Shown piece by piece: positions 43,909-54,402 of a stretch of 64,000 bases of DNA (its first letter is position 1; each line of letters begins with the position of its first letter). The DNA comes from Myxococcota bacterium. Lineage in GTDB: Bacteria; Myxococcota_A; UBA796; UBA9615; JAKLKC01. The translations under genes were made by a program, and so were the position numbers. The stretch spans positions 1 to 64,000 of the forward strand of contig JAKLKC010000016.1 of NCBI GenBank assembly GCA_023150875.1. The letters run 5' to 3'. The notes under the pieces are model-generated. The model was given only the letters and a program-made list of their open reading frames with translations, was not told where the DNA came from and made no database searches.

Positions 43909-45429
43909 GTGGACGGCGCCGGAAGACGTGTCGAAGCGCGGATCCTGTTCGTCGGTCCTCCGACGGTGGACACCTCCGCGACCCTGCGGGCGATCGCCCG
44001 GAGGCTCCGCCCCGACCAGGTCGGCCCCCTCACCCTCGGGGGAGGTCCGGGGGACGCCGAGGTCTTCATGCTGCCCGTGGAGCTGGGCCAGGTGGGGCGT
44101 CTCGCCGTGGCCCTGCACCTGGTGGCGCCGGTGCCGGGGGGGACCGCCGCCGACGAGCTGGAGGCCCTGGTGGAGGAGAGCGACGGGATCGCCTTCGTCT
44201 CCAGCCTCGACCCCGTGGAGTTCGAGGGTGCGGTCTCCCTCGCCGACCAGATCGATCGCCTGCTGAGCCCCAGGCGCATCGAGGGGCTCCCCCCTCCCGT
44301 GGTCTTCCTGTACAGCCTCGGCACCACCGAGGTGGAGCTCCCCCTCGACGTCGTCGACGCCTCCCTGAACCCCCTGGCGGCGCCGCGGTTCGTCCTCCAG
44401 GAGGGCGACGAAAGGCCCCTGCTCCTGGCGGTGAAGGAGATCGCCAAGACGGTGGTCCGTCACCGCCGCGCCCTCGGGGACGCCGACGCCGCCGGGGAGG
44501 GGCCGCCAGGGGGCCCGCCCCCCGGGGAGGTGCCGCCCGCCTCTTGGGAGGACCTGGCGGCGCGCCCCGATCCCGGCCCCCCAAACCCGCCGACGGAGGA
44601 GGAGTTGCCGGACTGGGCGCGGGGGCTGGGGCCGACATCGGCGGAGCTTCCCGCGGCGGAGATCGGTGACGCCGGGGCTGCGGAGGACGACGAGGACTCC
44701 GGCAGCACCTTCGTGATCGGCGGCGCCGACGGACCGCCGGTGGCCGGGGCGTGGGATCCGCAGGAGTCCAAGGGGGCGGCGGAGTCGGGGCTCTTCCGCT
44801 CGTGGGGCGTGGACCCCGAGCCGCCGGATCTCGATCCCGAGAGCCTGGATGCGTCCGAGAGCGAGGAGTTCGACGCCACGCTGGAGGCGGCCATCCGTGA
44901 CCTGCTGGGGGACGGATCCGCGGGGTTGGGCGAGCTCCACGCCGAGCCGGGCCTCGCGGACCTGGACGGCGGCCTGCCGTCGGTCGACTCCGATCCCTCG
45001 TCCCCGGGAGACCCCGGGGAAGAGGAGGGGTTCGTCCTGCACGTCCCCGAGCCCGGCGAGGACGTGGAGGGGGAGCCCGAGTTCGCCCTGGACCTCTCGG
45101 GCCTCTTCGACGGTGGCCCTGCCCCTGGGAGCGACCCGATCCCTGGCGAGGACTGCGAAGGATCGGAGGCGGGGATCGATCCCGTCGCCCCCGGGGCTGA
45201 CGAGGATCTTGCCTTCGATGTCGAGGCGGTCCCCGAAGGAGGAGACGCCGGGCCCGCCGTCCAGGTCACGTCGTGGGGGGGCGCCCGACTGACCCACGTC
45301 GGGATGGCCCAGCAGGTGTCCGCCACGGCCATCGAGATCCCCATCGGGATCGACGTGGAGGGGGGCACCCGCCACCTGGTCCTGAGGGTGGACGTGCGGG
45401 CGGTGGCCCAGCCACTCCTGGAGGACTGA
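43909..45429 (+). CDS. Degenerate MglA-like GTPase domain with acidic linker
   Basis: The 506-residue protein has an N-terminal domain (about 1-190) that follows MglA-family order: ARILFVGPPTVDTSATLR where MglA has its P-loop, EVFMLPVELGQVGRLAVALHLVAPVPG matching the MglA-specific FDFLPLELG...HLYTVPG segment, and LLLAVKEIAKTVV at the end. The P-loop GK[ST] and the NKxD base-recognition motif are lost, so it is probably a pseudo-GTPase. A long acidic linker (about 195-440) leads to a C-terminal domain (about 445-506). GTG start with GGAGAGGAG. Six bases before the CAP gene. Confidence 0.65.
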   Translation: MDGAGRRVEARILFVGPPTVDTSATLRAIARRLRPDQVGPLTLGGGPGDAEVFMLPVELGQVGRLAVALHLVAPVPGGTAADELEALVEESDGIAFVSSLDPVEFEGAVSLADQIDRLLSPRRIEGLPPPVVFLYSLGTTEVELPLDVVDASLNPLAAPRFVLQEGDERPLLLAVKEIAKTVVRHRRALGDADAAGEGPPGGPPPGEVPPASWEDLAARPDPGPPNPPTEEELPDWARGLGPTSAELPAAEIGDAGAAEDDEDSGSTFVIGGADGPPVAGAWDPQESKGAAESGLFRSWGVDPEPPDLDPESLDASESEEFDATLEAAIRDLLGDGSAGLGELHAEPGLADLDGGLPSVDSDPSSPGDPGEEEGFVLHVPEPGEDVEGEPEFALDLSGLFDGGPAPGSDPIPGEDCEGSEAGIDPVAPGADEDLAFDVEAVPEGGDAGPAVQVTSWGGARLTHVGMAQQVSATAIEIPIGIDVEGGTRHLVLRVDVRAVAQPLLED

Positions 45430-45435
45430 TCGGGG

Positions 45436-46976
45436 GTGGTGGGGCGCCTGGCCTCGGCCCTCGTCGGGATCGGCGGCCTGCTCTTCTCGGGGGGCGTCCG
45501 GGCGGCGGGGGGAGCGCCGGGGGAGCCCCTCGCCCGGGCCCTCGCCGCCGCGCGGGCGGAAGCGACGGGAGCGCTCGCGACCCTGGACCCCCGCCTCGAC
45601 GCGCCCGCGGCCCGCCTCTGCGCGCTCGCATCCTCCCCCCTCGCCCCCCCCGATGGCGAGGAGTTCGCCGCCGTCCGGACGGCCTTGTGGGCGGCGGGGG
45701 TGGGCGACTTCGAGTTCACGTGGCGGCGGGCTCGCTTCCGCGGCGGGGCGGACGTCGCCGCGCTGGCCGCCCGGCTCTCGGGGGAGGTCGCCGGTGTCCC
45801 CTACACCCACTTGGGGGCGGCCCTCGTGCCCGATGAGGGGGAGGGCGGCTGCGCGGCGGTGGTGTGGACCCGGCGGCGGGCCTTCCCCCGGGGGCCCCTC
45901 CCCGGGACGTTGCTGGAGGGGCGGGGCCGGCTGGACCTGACCCTCGCCCGGGGCCTGGAGCGCCCCCGGGTGGTGGTCACCCTGCCCAGCGGGGGGGTCC
46001 AGGCGGGACGGATCGCCGCGGACGGCGACGGCTGGACCGCGGAGTTCCCGTGGGTCCCCGGGGATCGACCCCAGCGCGTGGAGGTCCTGGCGGAGGGAGA
46101 GTCGGGGACCGAGGTGCTCCTCCTCTTCCAGGTCGGCGCCCCCCACGACGCTCCCGGGGGCGCGGCGGACGGCGCCGAGCCCCGGGACGCCGGCGAGGCC
46201 GAGAGGGCGCTCCTGGACTGGATCGGCGCCGAGAGGGCCGCCGCCGGCCTCCCCCCCCTCGCCGAGGCGCCCCCGCTCCGGGACGCGGCCCGGGGCCACA
46301 GCGAAGCCATGCGGGAGGGCGGCTTCTTCGGGCACGTCGATCCCTCCCGGGGGACCCTGGTGGAGCGCCTGGGCGCCCAGGACGTCCTCTACAGCCTCGC
46401 CACCGAGAACGTCTCCCGGACGGCCTCCATCGCCGTCGCCCACGACTGCTTCATGGCGAGCCCGGGCCACCGGGGCAACGTGCTGGACCCCCGGGCGACC
46501 CACGTCGGCGTGGGCGTCGTGCGGGAGGGGGAGGCGTGGTGGGTGACCGAGGTCTTCGCCCGCCTCCTGCCGGCGGGGGACGGCGACGGGATCCGGTCCG
46601 CCGTGGTGCAGCGCATCGCCGCCGTGCGCGAAGGGGCGGGGCTTCCCCCCCTCACCGAGCGCCGGGTGCTCTCGGACCTCGCCCAGGAGATCGCCGAGGA
46701 GGCCGCCCGGGAGGGGAGGCCGAGCCTGGTCCGGGAGGAGGCCCGGCCGGACCTGGGCGATAGGGTCCGCTTCGCCCTGCCCTGGGCCGGGAGGGTCGCC
46801 GCCAGTCTGGTGGTCGCCGACACTCCCCAGGCGGTGGGCTCCGCCGGCCCCGTCCTCGACGGGGGGTTCAGCCAGGTGGGTGTAGGGCTCGCCCGCGGTC
46901 CCGGCCCCGTCGCCGAGGGGGGGCGCCGCGTGGGGGACGGCCTGCTCTGGGTGGTGCTGGTGCTGGCGGGGCGGGA

Positions 46977-46995
<19 letters not shown>
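45436..46995 (+). CDS. Secreted CAP/SCP-domain protein
   Basis: The 519-residue protein has an N-terminal hydrophobic segment (signal anchor), a beta-rich region, and a CAP (SCP/YkwD-like) domain (about 255-390). The CAP domain carries the paired His/Glu landmarks [22 protein letters not shown] and [24 protein letters not shown] second half (about 395-510) repeats a weaker [34 protein letters not shown] pattern and may be a degenerate CAP copy. CAP domains bind ligands or glycans extracellularly. It is co-transcribed with the MglA-like gene and its 3' end overlaps convergent clpX. Confidence 0.8.
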
Positions 46996-48227
<1,232 letters not shown>

Positions 48228-48307
48228 CGCCGCTCCCTGATCGCCCACACCGAGCGGACCCGGGGCCTTGGGAGATCCCTCCCGTCGCCACCGGCTCCCA
48301 CCTGCTC

Positions 48308-48336
48308 ATGATAGGGCCGGGCCGGGTGACCGTCAA
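48308..48336 (-). promoter_or_regulatory. Sigma70-like promoter of clpX
   Basis: On the minus strand TTGACG (48331-48336), a 17-base spacer and TATCAT (48308-48313) precede the clpX ATG by 81 bases. It is one of the best promoter matches in the window. Confidence 0.65.
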
Positions 48337-48425
48337 CGGGCCTCCCCCCGCGCCGATGTCCGAAAAGTCAACGGCAGCAACGACTTGACGCTTCGGCCCG
48401 GCACCGCCCGGAGAGCGTCCCACGG

Positions 48426-48454
48426 TTGGCGAGCGCCCCCGGGGAGCTTATGAT
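48426..48454 (+). promoter_or_regulatory. Sigma70-like promoter of the DnaJ-like gene
   Basis: TTGGCG (48426-48431), a 17-base spacer and TATGAT (48449-48454) precede the GTG start at 48535 by about 80 bases. With the clpX promoter it accounts for the 307-base divergent gap. Confidence 0.6.
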
Positions 48455-48534
48455 CCGCCCTCGTACGCCGATGGAGCCGGCAGGGTGCGTCCCGGCCAGC
48501 CTCCCCGGACGGACGGGCACGACCCGGGGGTACG

Positions 48535-49542
48535 GTGGACTACTACGCGATCCTCGGAGTACCGCGGGACGCGGATCCCGAGCGGATCCGGGCCGCGTAC
48601 CGGCGCGCCGCCCGGCGGGACCACCCCGACGCTACGGGCGGCGACCCCGCGGCCGAGGCGCGGTTCAAGAGGGTGTGCGAGGCGTACGACGTGCTCTCGG
48701 ACGCCCACCGGCGCCTCCGCTACGACCGTGACTCCGCGGGGGCTCACCCCGGCGACGCCTGGACCGAGCCTCCGCGGACCGGACCGGCCGGCTTCGAGGA
48801 GGTGTTCGGCGGCTTCCGCTCCGGTGTGTACGGCCGCGGGGGGAGCGCCGCGTTCGAGGAGGTGCCCTCCGGGTGGGGGCGGTCCGGCCTCCGGCCGGGG
48901 GCCCCCCGCCGCGTCCGGGGGAGGGACCGCGAGCTGGAGATGGACCTCGACCTGGTGGGGGTCGCCCGGGGCGGTTCCCGGCGCGTCCAGTTCTCGCGGC
49001 TCGCCCCCTGCGTCGCGTGCGGCGCGTCCGGCGAGGCTCGTGGGATGGCGTGCGGGGACTGCTCCGGGCAGGGCCGCGCCCTCCGCCCCGAGTCGATGGA
49101 GGTCCCCTTCCCAGCGGGAGCGAGGCCCGGTTCCCGACTGGTGGTGGCCGGGATGGGGGACTTCGGACCCCTGGGAGGACCCCCCGGCGACCTCTTCGTG
49201 GTGGTGCGGGTCCACCCCCACCCCTGGTTCCGGACCGAGGACCGGGACGTCTTCCTGAGCCTGCCCCTCACTCCCCACGAGGCGACGGCGGGCTGCCGGC
49301 TGCGCGTGCCCACCCTCTACGGCCCCACCACCGCCAGCGTCCCCGCCGGAGTCCGTCCGGGGCAGCGGCTCCGGCTGAAGGAGAGGGGACTCCCCGATCC
49401 CGACGGGGGCCCCTCGGGTCACCAGTACCTCGAAGTGGAGCTGGTCCTTCCCGAAGATCCCTCCGAGGAGGCGCGGGAGCTGCTCCGCCGCTTCGACGGC
49501 CTGACCGGCCACACCCCCCGCCGCGGCCTCTGGGACCTGTAG
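48535..49542 (+). CDS. DnaJ-like co-chaperone with half zinc finger
   Basis: The 335-residue protein has an N-terminal J domain with the HPD motif (RRDHPDATGG, about 26-35), a Gly-rich segment, one CxxC pair of zinc-type motifs (CVACGASGEARGMACGDC, residues about 157-174) where DnaJ normally has four repeats, and a C-terminal substrate-binding beta region (VVVRVHPHPWFRTEDRDVFLSLPLTPHEATAGCRLRVPT). It stimulates a Hsp70 ATPase and presents substrates. The start is GTG 48535. It is divergent from clpX and followed by an EVE-domain gene. Confidence 0.85.
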   Translation: MDYYAILGVPRDADPERIRAAYRRAARRDHPDATGGDPAAEARFKRVCEAYDVLSDAHRRLRYDRDSAGAHPGDAWTEPPRTGPAGFEEVFGGFRSGVYGRGGSAAFEEVPSGWGRSGLRPGAPRRVRGRDRELEMDLDLVGVARGGSRRVQFSRLAPCVACGASGEARGMACGDCSGQGRALRPESMEVPFPAGARPGSRLVVAGMGDFGPLGGPPGDLFVVVRVHPHPWFRTEDRDVFLSLPLTPHEATAGCRLRVPTLYGPTTASVPAGVRPGQRLRLKERGLPDPDGGPSGHQYLEVELVLPEDPSEEARELLRRFDGLTGHTPRRGLWDL

Positions 49543-49601
49543 GCGCCCGCCGGATCGCCTATGCTGGTCCTTCGGCCACGGCGCCGGGTGAGGACCCCAG
49601 G

Positions 49602-50036
49602 ATGACGACGGACACGCCGAGGCGGGCCTGGATCGTGAAGTCCGAGCCCGAGGTGTACCCCTGGGCCCAGCTCGTGGCCGACGGCCGCACGGCGTGGAGC
49701 GGGGTGCGGAACTTCCAGGCCCGCAACTTCCTGCGGGCCATGGGCTCCGGGGATCGGCTGCTCTACTACCACAGCTCCGGCGAGAAGGCCGTCGTCGCGG
49801 TCGCCCAGGTGACGCGGGAGCACTACCCCGATCCCACCGCCCCCGGCGAGGACTGGAGCGCCGTGGACGTGGTGCCCCTGGTGGCGCTGGCCCGCCCGGT
49901 GCCCCTGAAGGAGATCAAGGGCCGCCCGGAGCTGGCGGGGATCCCCCTGGTCCGCCAGTCCCGCCTGAGCGTGTCGCCCCTGTCCTGGCCCGAGTATGCG
50001 CTGATCTGTGAGATGGGGGGGATCGTCGCGCCCTGA
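49602..50036 (+). CDS. EVE-domain protein
   Basis: The 144-residue protein is a complete EVE domain: AWIVKSEPEVYPWAQLVADGRTAWSGVRNFQARNFLRAMGSGDRLLYYHSSGEKAVVAVAQVTREHYPD, then VPLKEIKGRPELAGIPLVRQSRLSVSPLSWPEYALICEMG. EVE domains belong to the PUA-like fold and recognise modified bases in DNA or RNA. The ATG at 49602 follows GAGG; the gene is convergent with lon, three bases away. A link to base modification by the methylase at 22701 is possible but not supported by position. Confidence 0.9.
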   Translation: MTTDTPRRAWIVKSEPEVYPWAQLVADGRTAWSGVRNFQARNFLRAMGSGDRLLYYHSSGEKAVVAVAQVTREHYPDPTAPGEDWSAVDVVPLVALARPVPLKEIKGRPELAGIPLVRQSRLSVSPLSWPEYALICEMGGIVAP

Positions 50037-50039
50037 TCG

Positions 50040-52424
50040 TCACGCCGACGCCGGGGCTGGCTCGGCCCCCGTCTCCGGCGCCCGGACGGTCGACGCCTCG
50101 GGGCGGCCGCCCCGGAAGGCGACGTCCAGCACCCCGTCGATGGTCTCGACGAAGGTGTACGCCATCTCGACCCGGAGGGGCTCGGGGATGTCCAGGAGGT
50201 CCTTCTCGTTCTGGCGCGGGAGGATCACGGTGCGGATCCCCGCCCTCCGGGCCGCCAGCACCTTCTCCTTGATGCCGCCCACGGGCAGCACCTTGCCCCG
50301 AAGGGTGATCTCCCCCGTCATCGCCACGTCGTCCCGCACCAAGCGCCCGGTCAGCAGGCTGACGAGGGCCACCGTCAGGGTCACCCCCGCGGACGGACCG
50401 TCCTTGGGGATGGCGCCCGCGGGGATGTGGACGTGGAGGTCCTGGTTCTTGAAGAACTCCGGGTCGATCCCGAAGTCCCGGGCCTTGCTCCGGATGTAGG
50501 AGAGGGCGGTCTCGGCGGACTCCTTCATCACCTCCCCGAGCTGGCCGGTGACCCGGAAGGACTTGCCACCCTCCATGCGGGTCGCCTCGATGAACAGGAT
50601 CTCGCCGCCGGCGGGCGTCCAGGCGAGGCCCACCGCGACCCCGGGGACGTCCGTGCGTTCGGCGATCTCCGGGAAGAAGCGTCGCGGTCCCAGCAGGCCG
50701 ACGAGGTCTTGCCCCCGGACCTCCTTTCGGAAGGGCTCGTCCTTGGCGACCTTCCGGGCGATCTTCCGGCACACCGCCGCGATCTGCCTCTCCAGGTCCC
50801 GGACCCCCGCCTCCATGGTGTAGGAGCGGATGATCTCCTGCACCGCGTCGTCGGCCAGGCGGAGCTGCCCCCGCTTGAGGCCGTTCTCGCGGATCTGCTT
50901 GGCCACCAGGTGGCCGCGGGCGATCTCCAGCTTCTCTTCCTCGATGTAGCCCGGGAGCTCGATGACCTCCAGGCGGTCCTTGAGGGCGGAGGGCACCGTC
51001 TCGGTCACGTTGGCGGTGCAGATGAACATGACCCGCGAGAGGTCGAAGGGAACGTCGAGGTAGTGGTCGACGAAGGAGTTGTTCTGCTCCGGGTCCAGGG
51101 CCTCCAGCAGGGCCGACGCCGGGTCCCCCCGGAAGTCGGTGCCCACCTTGTCCAGCTCGTCCAGCACGATCACCGGGTTGCGGGTCCCCACCCGCCGGAT
51201 CGCCTGGATGATCCTCCCCGGCAGGGCCCCGATGTACGTGCGCCGGTGGCCCCGGATCTCGCTCTCGTCCTTCACGCCCCCCAGGGCGATCCGGGCGAAC
51301 TTGCGCTTGAGGGCGCGGGCGATGGAGCGTCCCAGGGACGTCTTGCCCACCCCCGGAGGGCCCACGAAGCACAGGATGGGACCCTTCATGTCGGGCTTGA
51401 GGCGCCTCACGGCGAGGTACTCGAAGATCCTCTCCTTCACCTTCTCGAGGCCGCTGTGGTCCTCGTTCAGGATCGCCTCGACCCGGGCCATGTCGGTGCG
51501 GTCCCGGGTCTCCTTGTGCCACGGCATCGAAGCCAGCCAGTCGAGGTAGGTGCGGCTGACGGTGTACTCGGCGGCCTCGGGGTGCATCCGCGCCATGCGC
51601 TCCACCTCCCGGAGCGCCTCCCGCGTCGCCTCCTCGGGCATCCGCGCCTTCTCGATCCGCTTGCGGAACTCGTCGACCTCGCTCGCCGTGGAGTCGATCT
51701 CCCCGAGTTCCCCCCGGATCACCCGGAGCTGCTCCTTCAGGTAGTACTCCCGCTGGTTCCGGTCCATGGCGGTCTGGACCTGGCGGTGGATGTCCCCGTG
51801 GAGCTCGGCGACGGAGCGCTCTCGGGCGCACAGGCGCAGCACCCGCTTGAGCCGCGCCGCCACGTCGGCCTCGGCGATCAGCTCCAGGGCTTCCCCGGGC
51901 TTGAGGGGGAGGTTGCCCGCGACGTAGTCCGCGACCCGCGCCGGGTCCTCCAGGCGGGCGATCACCGTCTCGAGCTCCGGGGGCAGGTTGGGGGCCGTGC
52001 CGAAGTAGCGGCGGAACTCGTCCCGTACCGCCTCCGTCAGCGCGGCCACCTCGGCGGCGTCCCCCACCGCCTCGGGGACGACCTGGTAGCGGACCCGCAG
52101 GAAGGGGCGGCGGGCGACGGCCTCCACGACGCGGGCGCGGGCGACCCCCTCCACGAGCACCCGGAACGAGCCGTCGGGGAAGCGCAGGGCCCGGAGCACC
52201 CGTCCCAGGGTGGCCGCCCCATGGAGCTGCTCGACCCCCGGCTCCTCGATCTCGGGGTCCTTCTGGGTCGCGAACAGCACCTCGGCGCCCTCGCCGCCGC
52301 TCCGGCCGATCACCTTCAGCGACGGGGCTCGCTCCACGAGGATGGGGGCGATCATGCCGGGAAAGAGCACCATGTCGCGCATCGGCAGTACCGGCGCGAC
52401 GGAGACGGTCTTCTCGGAGGTCAT
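50040..52424 (-). CDS. lon: ATP-dependent Lon protease
   Basis: The 794-residue protein has the Lon order: N-terminal LON substrate domain, Walker A GPPGVGKT (355-362), Walker B VIVLDELDKVG, the SDLERQIAAVCRK-like helical domain, and the C-terminal serine protease domain with catalytic KDGPSAG Ser and VGGIKEK Lys. It degrades damaged and regulatory proteins. The ATG at 52424 follows GAAGAGGA. It is 64 bases after htrA on the same strand and may be co-transcribed, although a TATGAT box overlaps the htrA stop. Confidence 0.97.
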   Translation of the reverse strand: MTSEKTVSVAPVLPMRDMVLFPGMIAPILVERAPSLKVIGRSGGEGAEVLFATQKDPEIEEPGVEQLHGAATLGRVLRALRFPDGSFRVLVEGVARARVVEAVARRPFLRVRYQVVPEAVGDAAEVAALTEAVRDEFRRYFGTAPNLPPELETVIARLEDPARVADYVAGNLPLKPGEALELIAEADVAARLKRVLRLCARERSVAELHGDIHRQVQTAMDRNQREYYLKEQLRVIRGELGEIDSTASEVDEFRKRIEKARMPEEATREALREVERMARMHPEAAEYTVSRTYLDWLASMPWHKETRDRTDMARVEAILNEDHSGLEKVKERIFEYLAVRRLKPDMKGPILCFVGPPGVGKTSLGRSIARALKRKFARIALGGVKDESEIRGHRRTYIGALPGRIIQAIRRVGTRNPVIVLDELDKVGTDFRGDPASALLEALDPEQNNSFVDHYLDVPFDLSRVMFICTANVTETVPSALKDRLEVIELPGYIEEEKLEIARGHLVAKQIRENGLKRGQLRLADDAVQEIIRSYTMEAGVRDLERQIAAVCRKIARKVAKDEPFRKEVRGQDLVGLLGPRRFFPEIAERTDVPGVAVGLAWTPAGGEILFIEATRMEGGKSFRVTGQLGEVMKESAETALSYIRSKARDFGIDPEFFKNQDLHVHIPAGAIPKDGPSAGVTLTVALVSLLTGRLVRDDVAMTGEITLRGKVLPVGGIKEKVLAARRAGIRTVILPRQNEKDLLDIPEPLRVEMAYTFVETIDGVLDVAFRGGRPEASTVRAPETGAEPAPASA

Positions 52425-52488
52425 CGGGTTCCTCTTCGGACGGGGCGTGCGGAGACATCCGCCGGCCGGGGCCGGCGCGGCGCGCCCA

Positions 52489-53892
52489 TCATACGAACTG
52501 CTGGATGAAGGTGCGCCCTCTGAGGAGGGTGACGGCGTGACGGCCCGGCAGATCGAGCATCTGCGCGACGGCCGCGGGGGTGGTGGCGTCGGCGTCACCG
52601 ACCCGCAGGATCACGTCGCCGGCCTGGAGGCGCCCCTCGGCCCGTCCGCCTCGGCCGACCTCGGTGACCACGACCCCGCCGCCGAGTCCGATGCGGGCGA
52701 GGGAGTCCTGGAGGTCGTCGGGGGTGGGCTCGAGGCGGATCCCCACCGCCTCGGACACCGCCGGCCGCCTGGCCAGCTCCTCGGGATCCCCGAGGCTGGC
52801 GATCAGGACATGCCCCTTGCCGTCCCGGAGCAACTCGATCTCGACGGGCGCCCCCACCGCGTACAGTCCCAAGGCCCTCGCCGCGGCGTCCGCGTCGTTC
52901 ACCGCCGTCCCCCCGAGGCGGAGCAGGACGTCGCCGGGTCGGATCCCCGCACGGGCGGCGGGGGAGTCGTCCAGCACGTCGGTGATGGGGACTCCCGCCG
53001 GGACTCCCGGGGGCCGGGTGAGGCCGAAGGTCACCCCGAGGTAGCCCCGGGAGAACCTCCCGTGCTTCTCCAGGACCTCCACGATCCGGGCGATCACGTT
53101 CGAGGGGATGGAGAACGCCAGCCCCTGCCCGTTCGCCTGGACGAGGGTGTTCATGCCGATCACCTCCCCCGCCATGTTGAACAGGGGGCCGCCACTGTTC
53201 CCGGGGTTGATGGCGGTGTCGGTCTGGATGAAGTCGTCGGGTCCCTGGCGGAATCCCAGGGCGCGCCCCTTGTAGCTGACGATGCCCGTGGTCAGGGAGT
53301 GGCCGAGGCCGAAGGGGTTGCCGATGGCGAAGACCTGGTCGCCCACCTGCACGCGGTCGGAGTCCCCGAGGACCACGGGCTGGAGCCCCGCCGCGCCCTC
53401 GATCCTCAGGAGCGCGATGTCGGTCTCCTCGTCGGCGCCCACCACCGTCGCGGGGTGCTGGCTGCCGTCAGCGAGCTGGACGAAGACCCGGGCGGCGTGG
53501 TCGGTGACGTGGTGGTTGGTGAGCACCGAGCCGCCGGCGTCCAGCAGCAGCCCCGATCCCCGACTCTCCCGAGTCTCCTCGGGCACGTCCACCTGGGGTC
53601 GGCCCGTGAAGGGGTTCCAGGAGCGCCGGGGCCTGCCCCGGAAGACCTGGACGGTGGCGATGTTCACGACCGAGGGCTTGAGGCGCCGGTAGAGGTCGGT
53701 GAGGGGAGCGGGAGGGGGGAGGGGATCGCCGGGCAGGGCCGCGGGACGGATGAGCCCCGGACCCGCCGATCCGGAGTCGGAGCCGCGCCCTCCGTCCGCG
53801 CCGTCCAGGGCCAGCCGGTACATCCACGGCGACGCCCAGATCCCGGCGACGAAGCACAGGACGCCGATCAGGAAGACCCAATGTCGCGGCAT
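52489..53892 (-). CDS. HtrA/DegP-family serine protease with two PDZ domains
   Basis: The 467-residue protein has an N-terminal membrane/signal segment, a trypsin-like domain with the catalytic triad His128 (LTNHHVTDHA), Asp158 (ETDIALL) and Ser233 (NPGNSGGPL), and two PDZ domains (about 290-375 and 385-460). It is a periplasmic quality-control protease. The RBS is weak. The 182-bp palindrome at 53911-54092 lies 19 bases before its start codon, so it would fall in the leader of the mRNA if transcription starts upstream of it. Confidence 0.95.
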   Translation of the reverse strand: MPRHWVFLIGVLCFVAGIWASPWMYRLALDGADGGRGSDSGSAGPGLIRPAALPGDPLPPPAPLTDLYRRLKPSVVNIATVQVFRGRPRRSWNPFTGRPQVDVPEETRESRGSGLLLDAGGSVLTNHHVTDHAARVFVQLADGSQHPATVVGADEETDIALLRIEGAAGLQPVVLGDSDRVQVGDQVFAIGNPFGLGHSLTTGIVSYKGRALGFRQGPDDFIQTDTAINPGNSGGPLFNMAGEVIGMNTLVQANGQGLAFSIPSNVIARIVEVLEKHGRFSRGYLGVTFGLTRPPGVPAGVPITDVLDDSPAARAGIRPGDVLLRLGGTAVNDADAAARALGLYAVGAPVEIELLRDGKGHVLIASLGDPEELARRPAVSEAVGIRLEPTPDDLQDSLARIGLGGGVVVTEVGRGGRAEGRLQAGDVILRVGDADATTPAAVAQMLDLPGRHAVTLLRGRTFIQQFV

Positions 53893-53910
53893 TCGCCTGG
53901 CCCGGCATCA

Positions 53911-54092
53911 AGGGCCCCTTCCACAACCCCGCACCTGCTGCGGCGAACGATGCGGGGCGGCTGCGGCGTCGCTGCACCCCACTTCTCCTGCGACGTACTG
54001 TCCAGTACGCCTCGGAGGAGCGGGGCCCCGCTCCTTGCATCCACCTCCGCCTCACTCGCCTCGCGACGGTGCCAGGTCGTGAAAGGGGCCCT
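53911..54092. repeat. 182-bp centred palindromic element with terminal inverted repeats
   Basis: AGGGCCCCTT (53911-53920) and its complement AAGGGGCCCT (54083-54092) bound the element. A central dyad CGTACTG-TC-CAGTACG (53994-54009) lies exactly at its midpoint. The two arms also pair imperfectly along most of their length, for example GCACCTGCTGCGGCGAACGAT with the complement of its counterpart. It lies in the 510-base gap between htrA and the sigma-factor gene, most of which has no gene. It looks like a MITE-like or long-hairpin element. Confidence 0.8.
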
Positions 54093-54329
54093 AAAGGTTC
54101 GAAGCTGCTACCGCTTGGGCGGGTTGTCAAGGGCCGCGGCCCCGGATGCCACGCGGCGGGCCCCGGCGCGAAAGGACGCACCCGTGGCGCCGAAAGGGAC
54201 TCCGGGCCGGTCGAGCGGGCGATCCCTCATCGGAGGGAACCCGGCTTGCCGTCGCGGAGTCCCAGTGTTCGGCGAGCCGGTCGGACCGGGCGTCGGGATG
54301 CCCGCGCCCCCGGAGCGCCACGTGTAGGG

Positions 54330-54349
54330 AGGGTGTCCGTGGACACCCT
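54330..54349. promoter_or_regulatory. Perfect inverted repeat upstream of the RpoH-like gene
   Basis: AGGGTGTCC-GT-GGACACCCT is a 9-bp perfect inverted repeat with a 2-base centre, 53 bases before the sigma-factor ATG. Such a compact dyad suits a dimeric regulator binding site; it could also form a hairpin in the leader. The regulator is unknown. Confidence 0.4.
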
Positions 54350-54402
54350 TCAGAAGGAATAGCCGGAACCACCCGTCGGTTAGCAGCCTCGGAGGACTCG
54401 CG

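Noticed and set aside
48228-48248. A longer ClpX starting at GTG 48248
   Set aside because: The ATG at 48227 has a better ribosome site and gives the standard ClpX N terminus.
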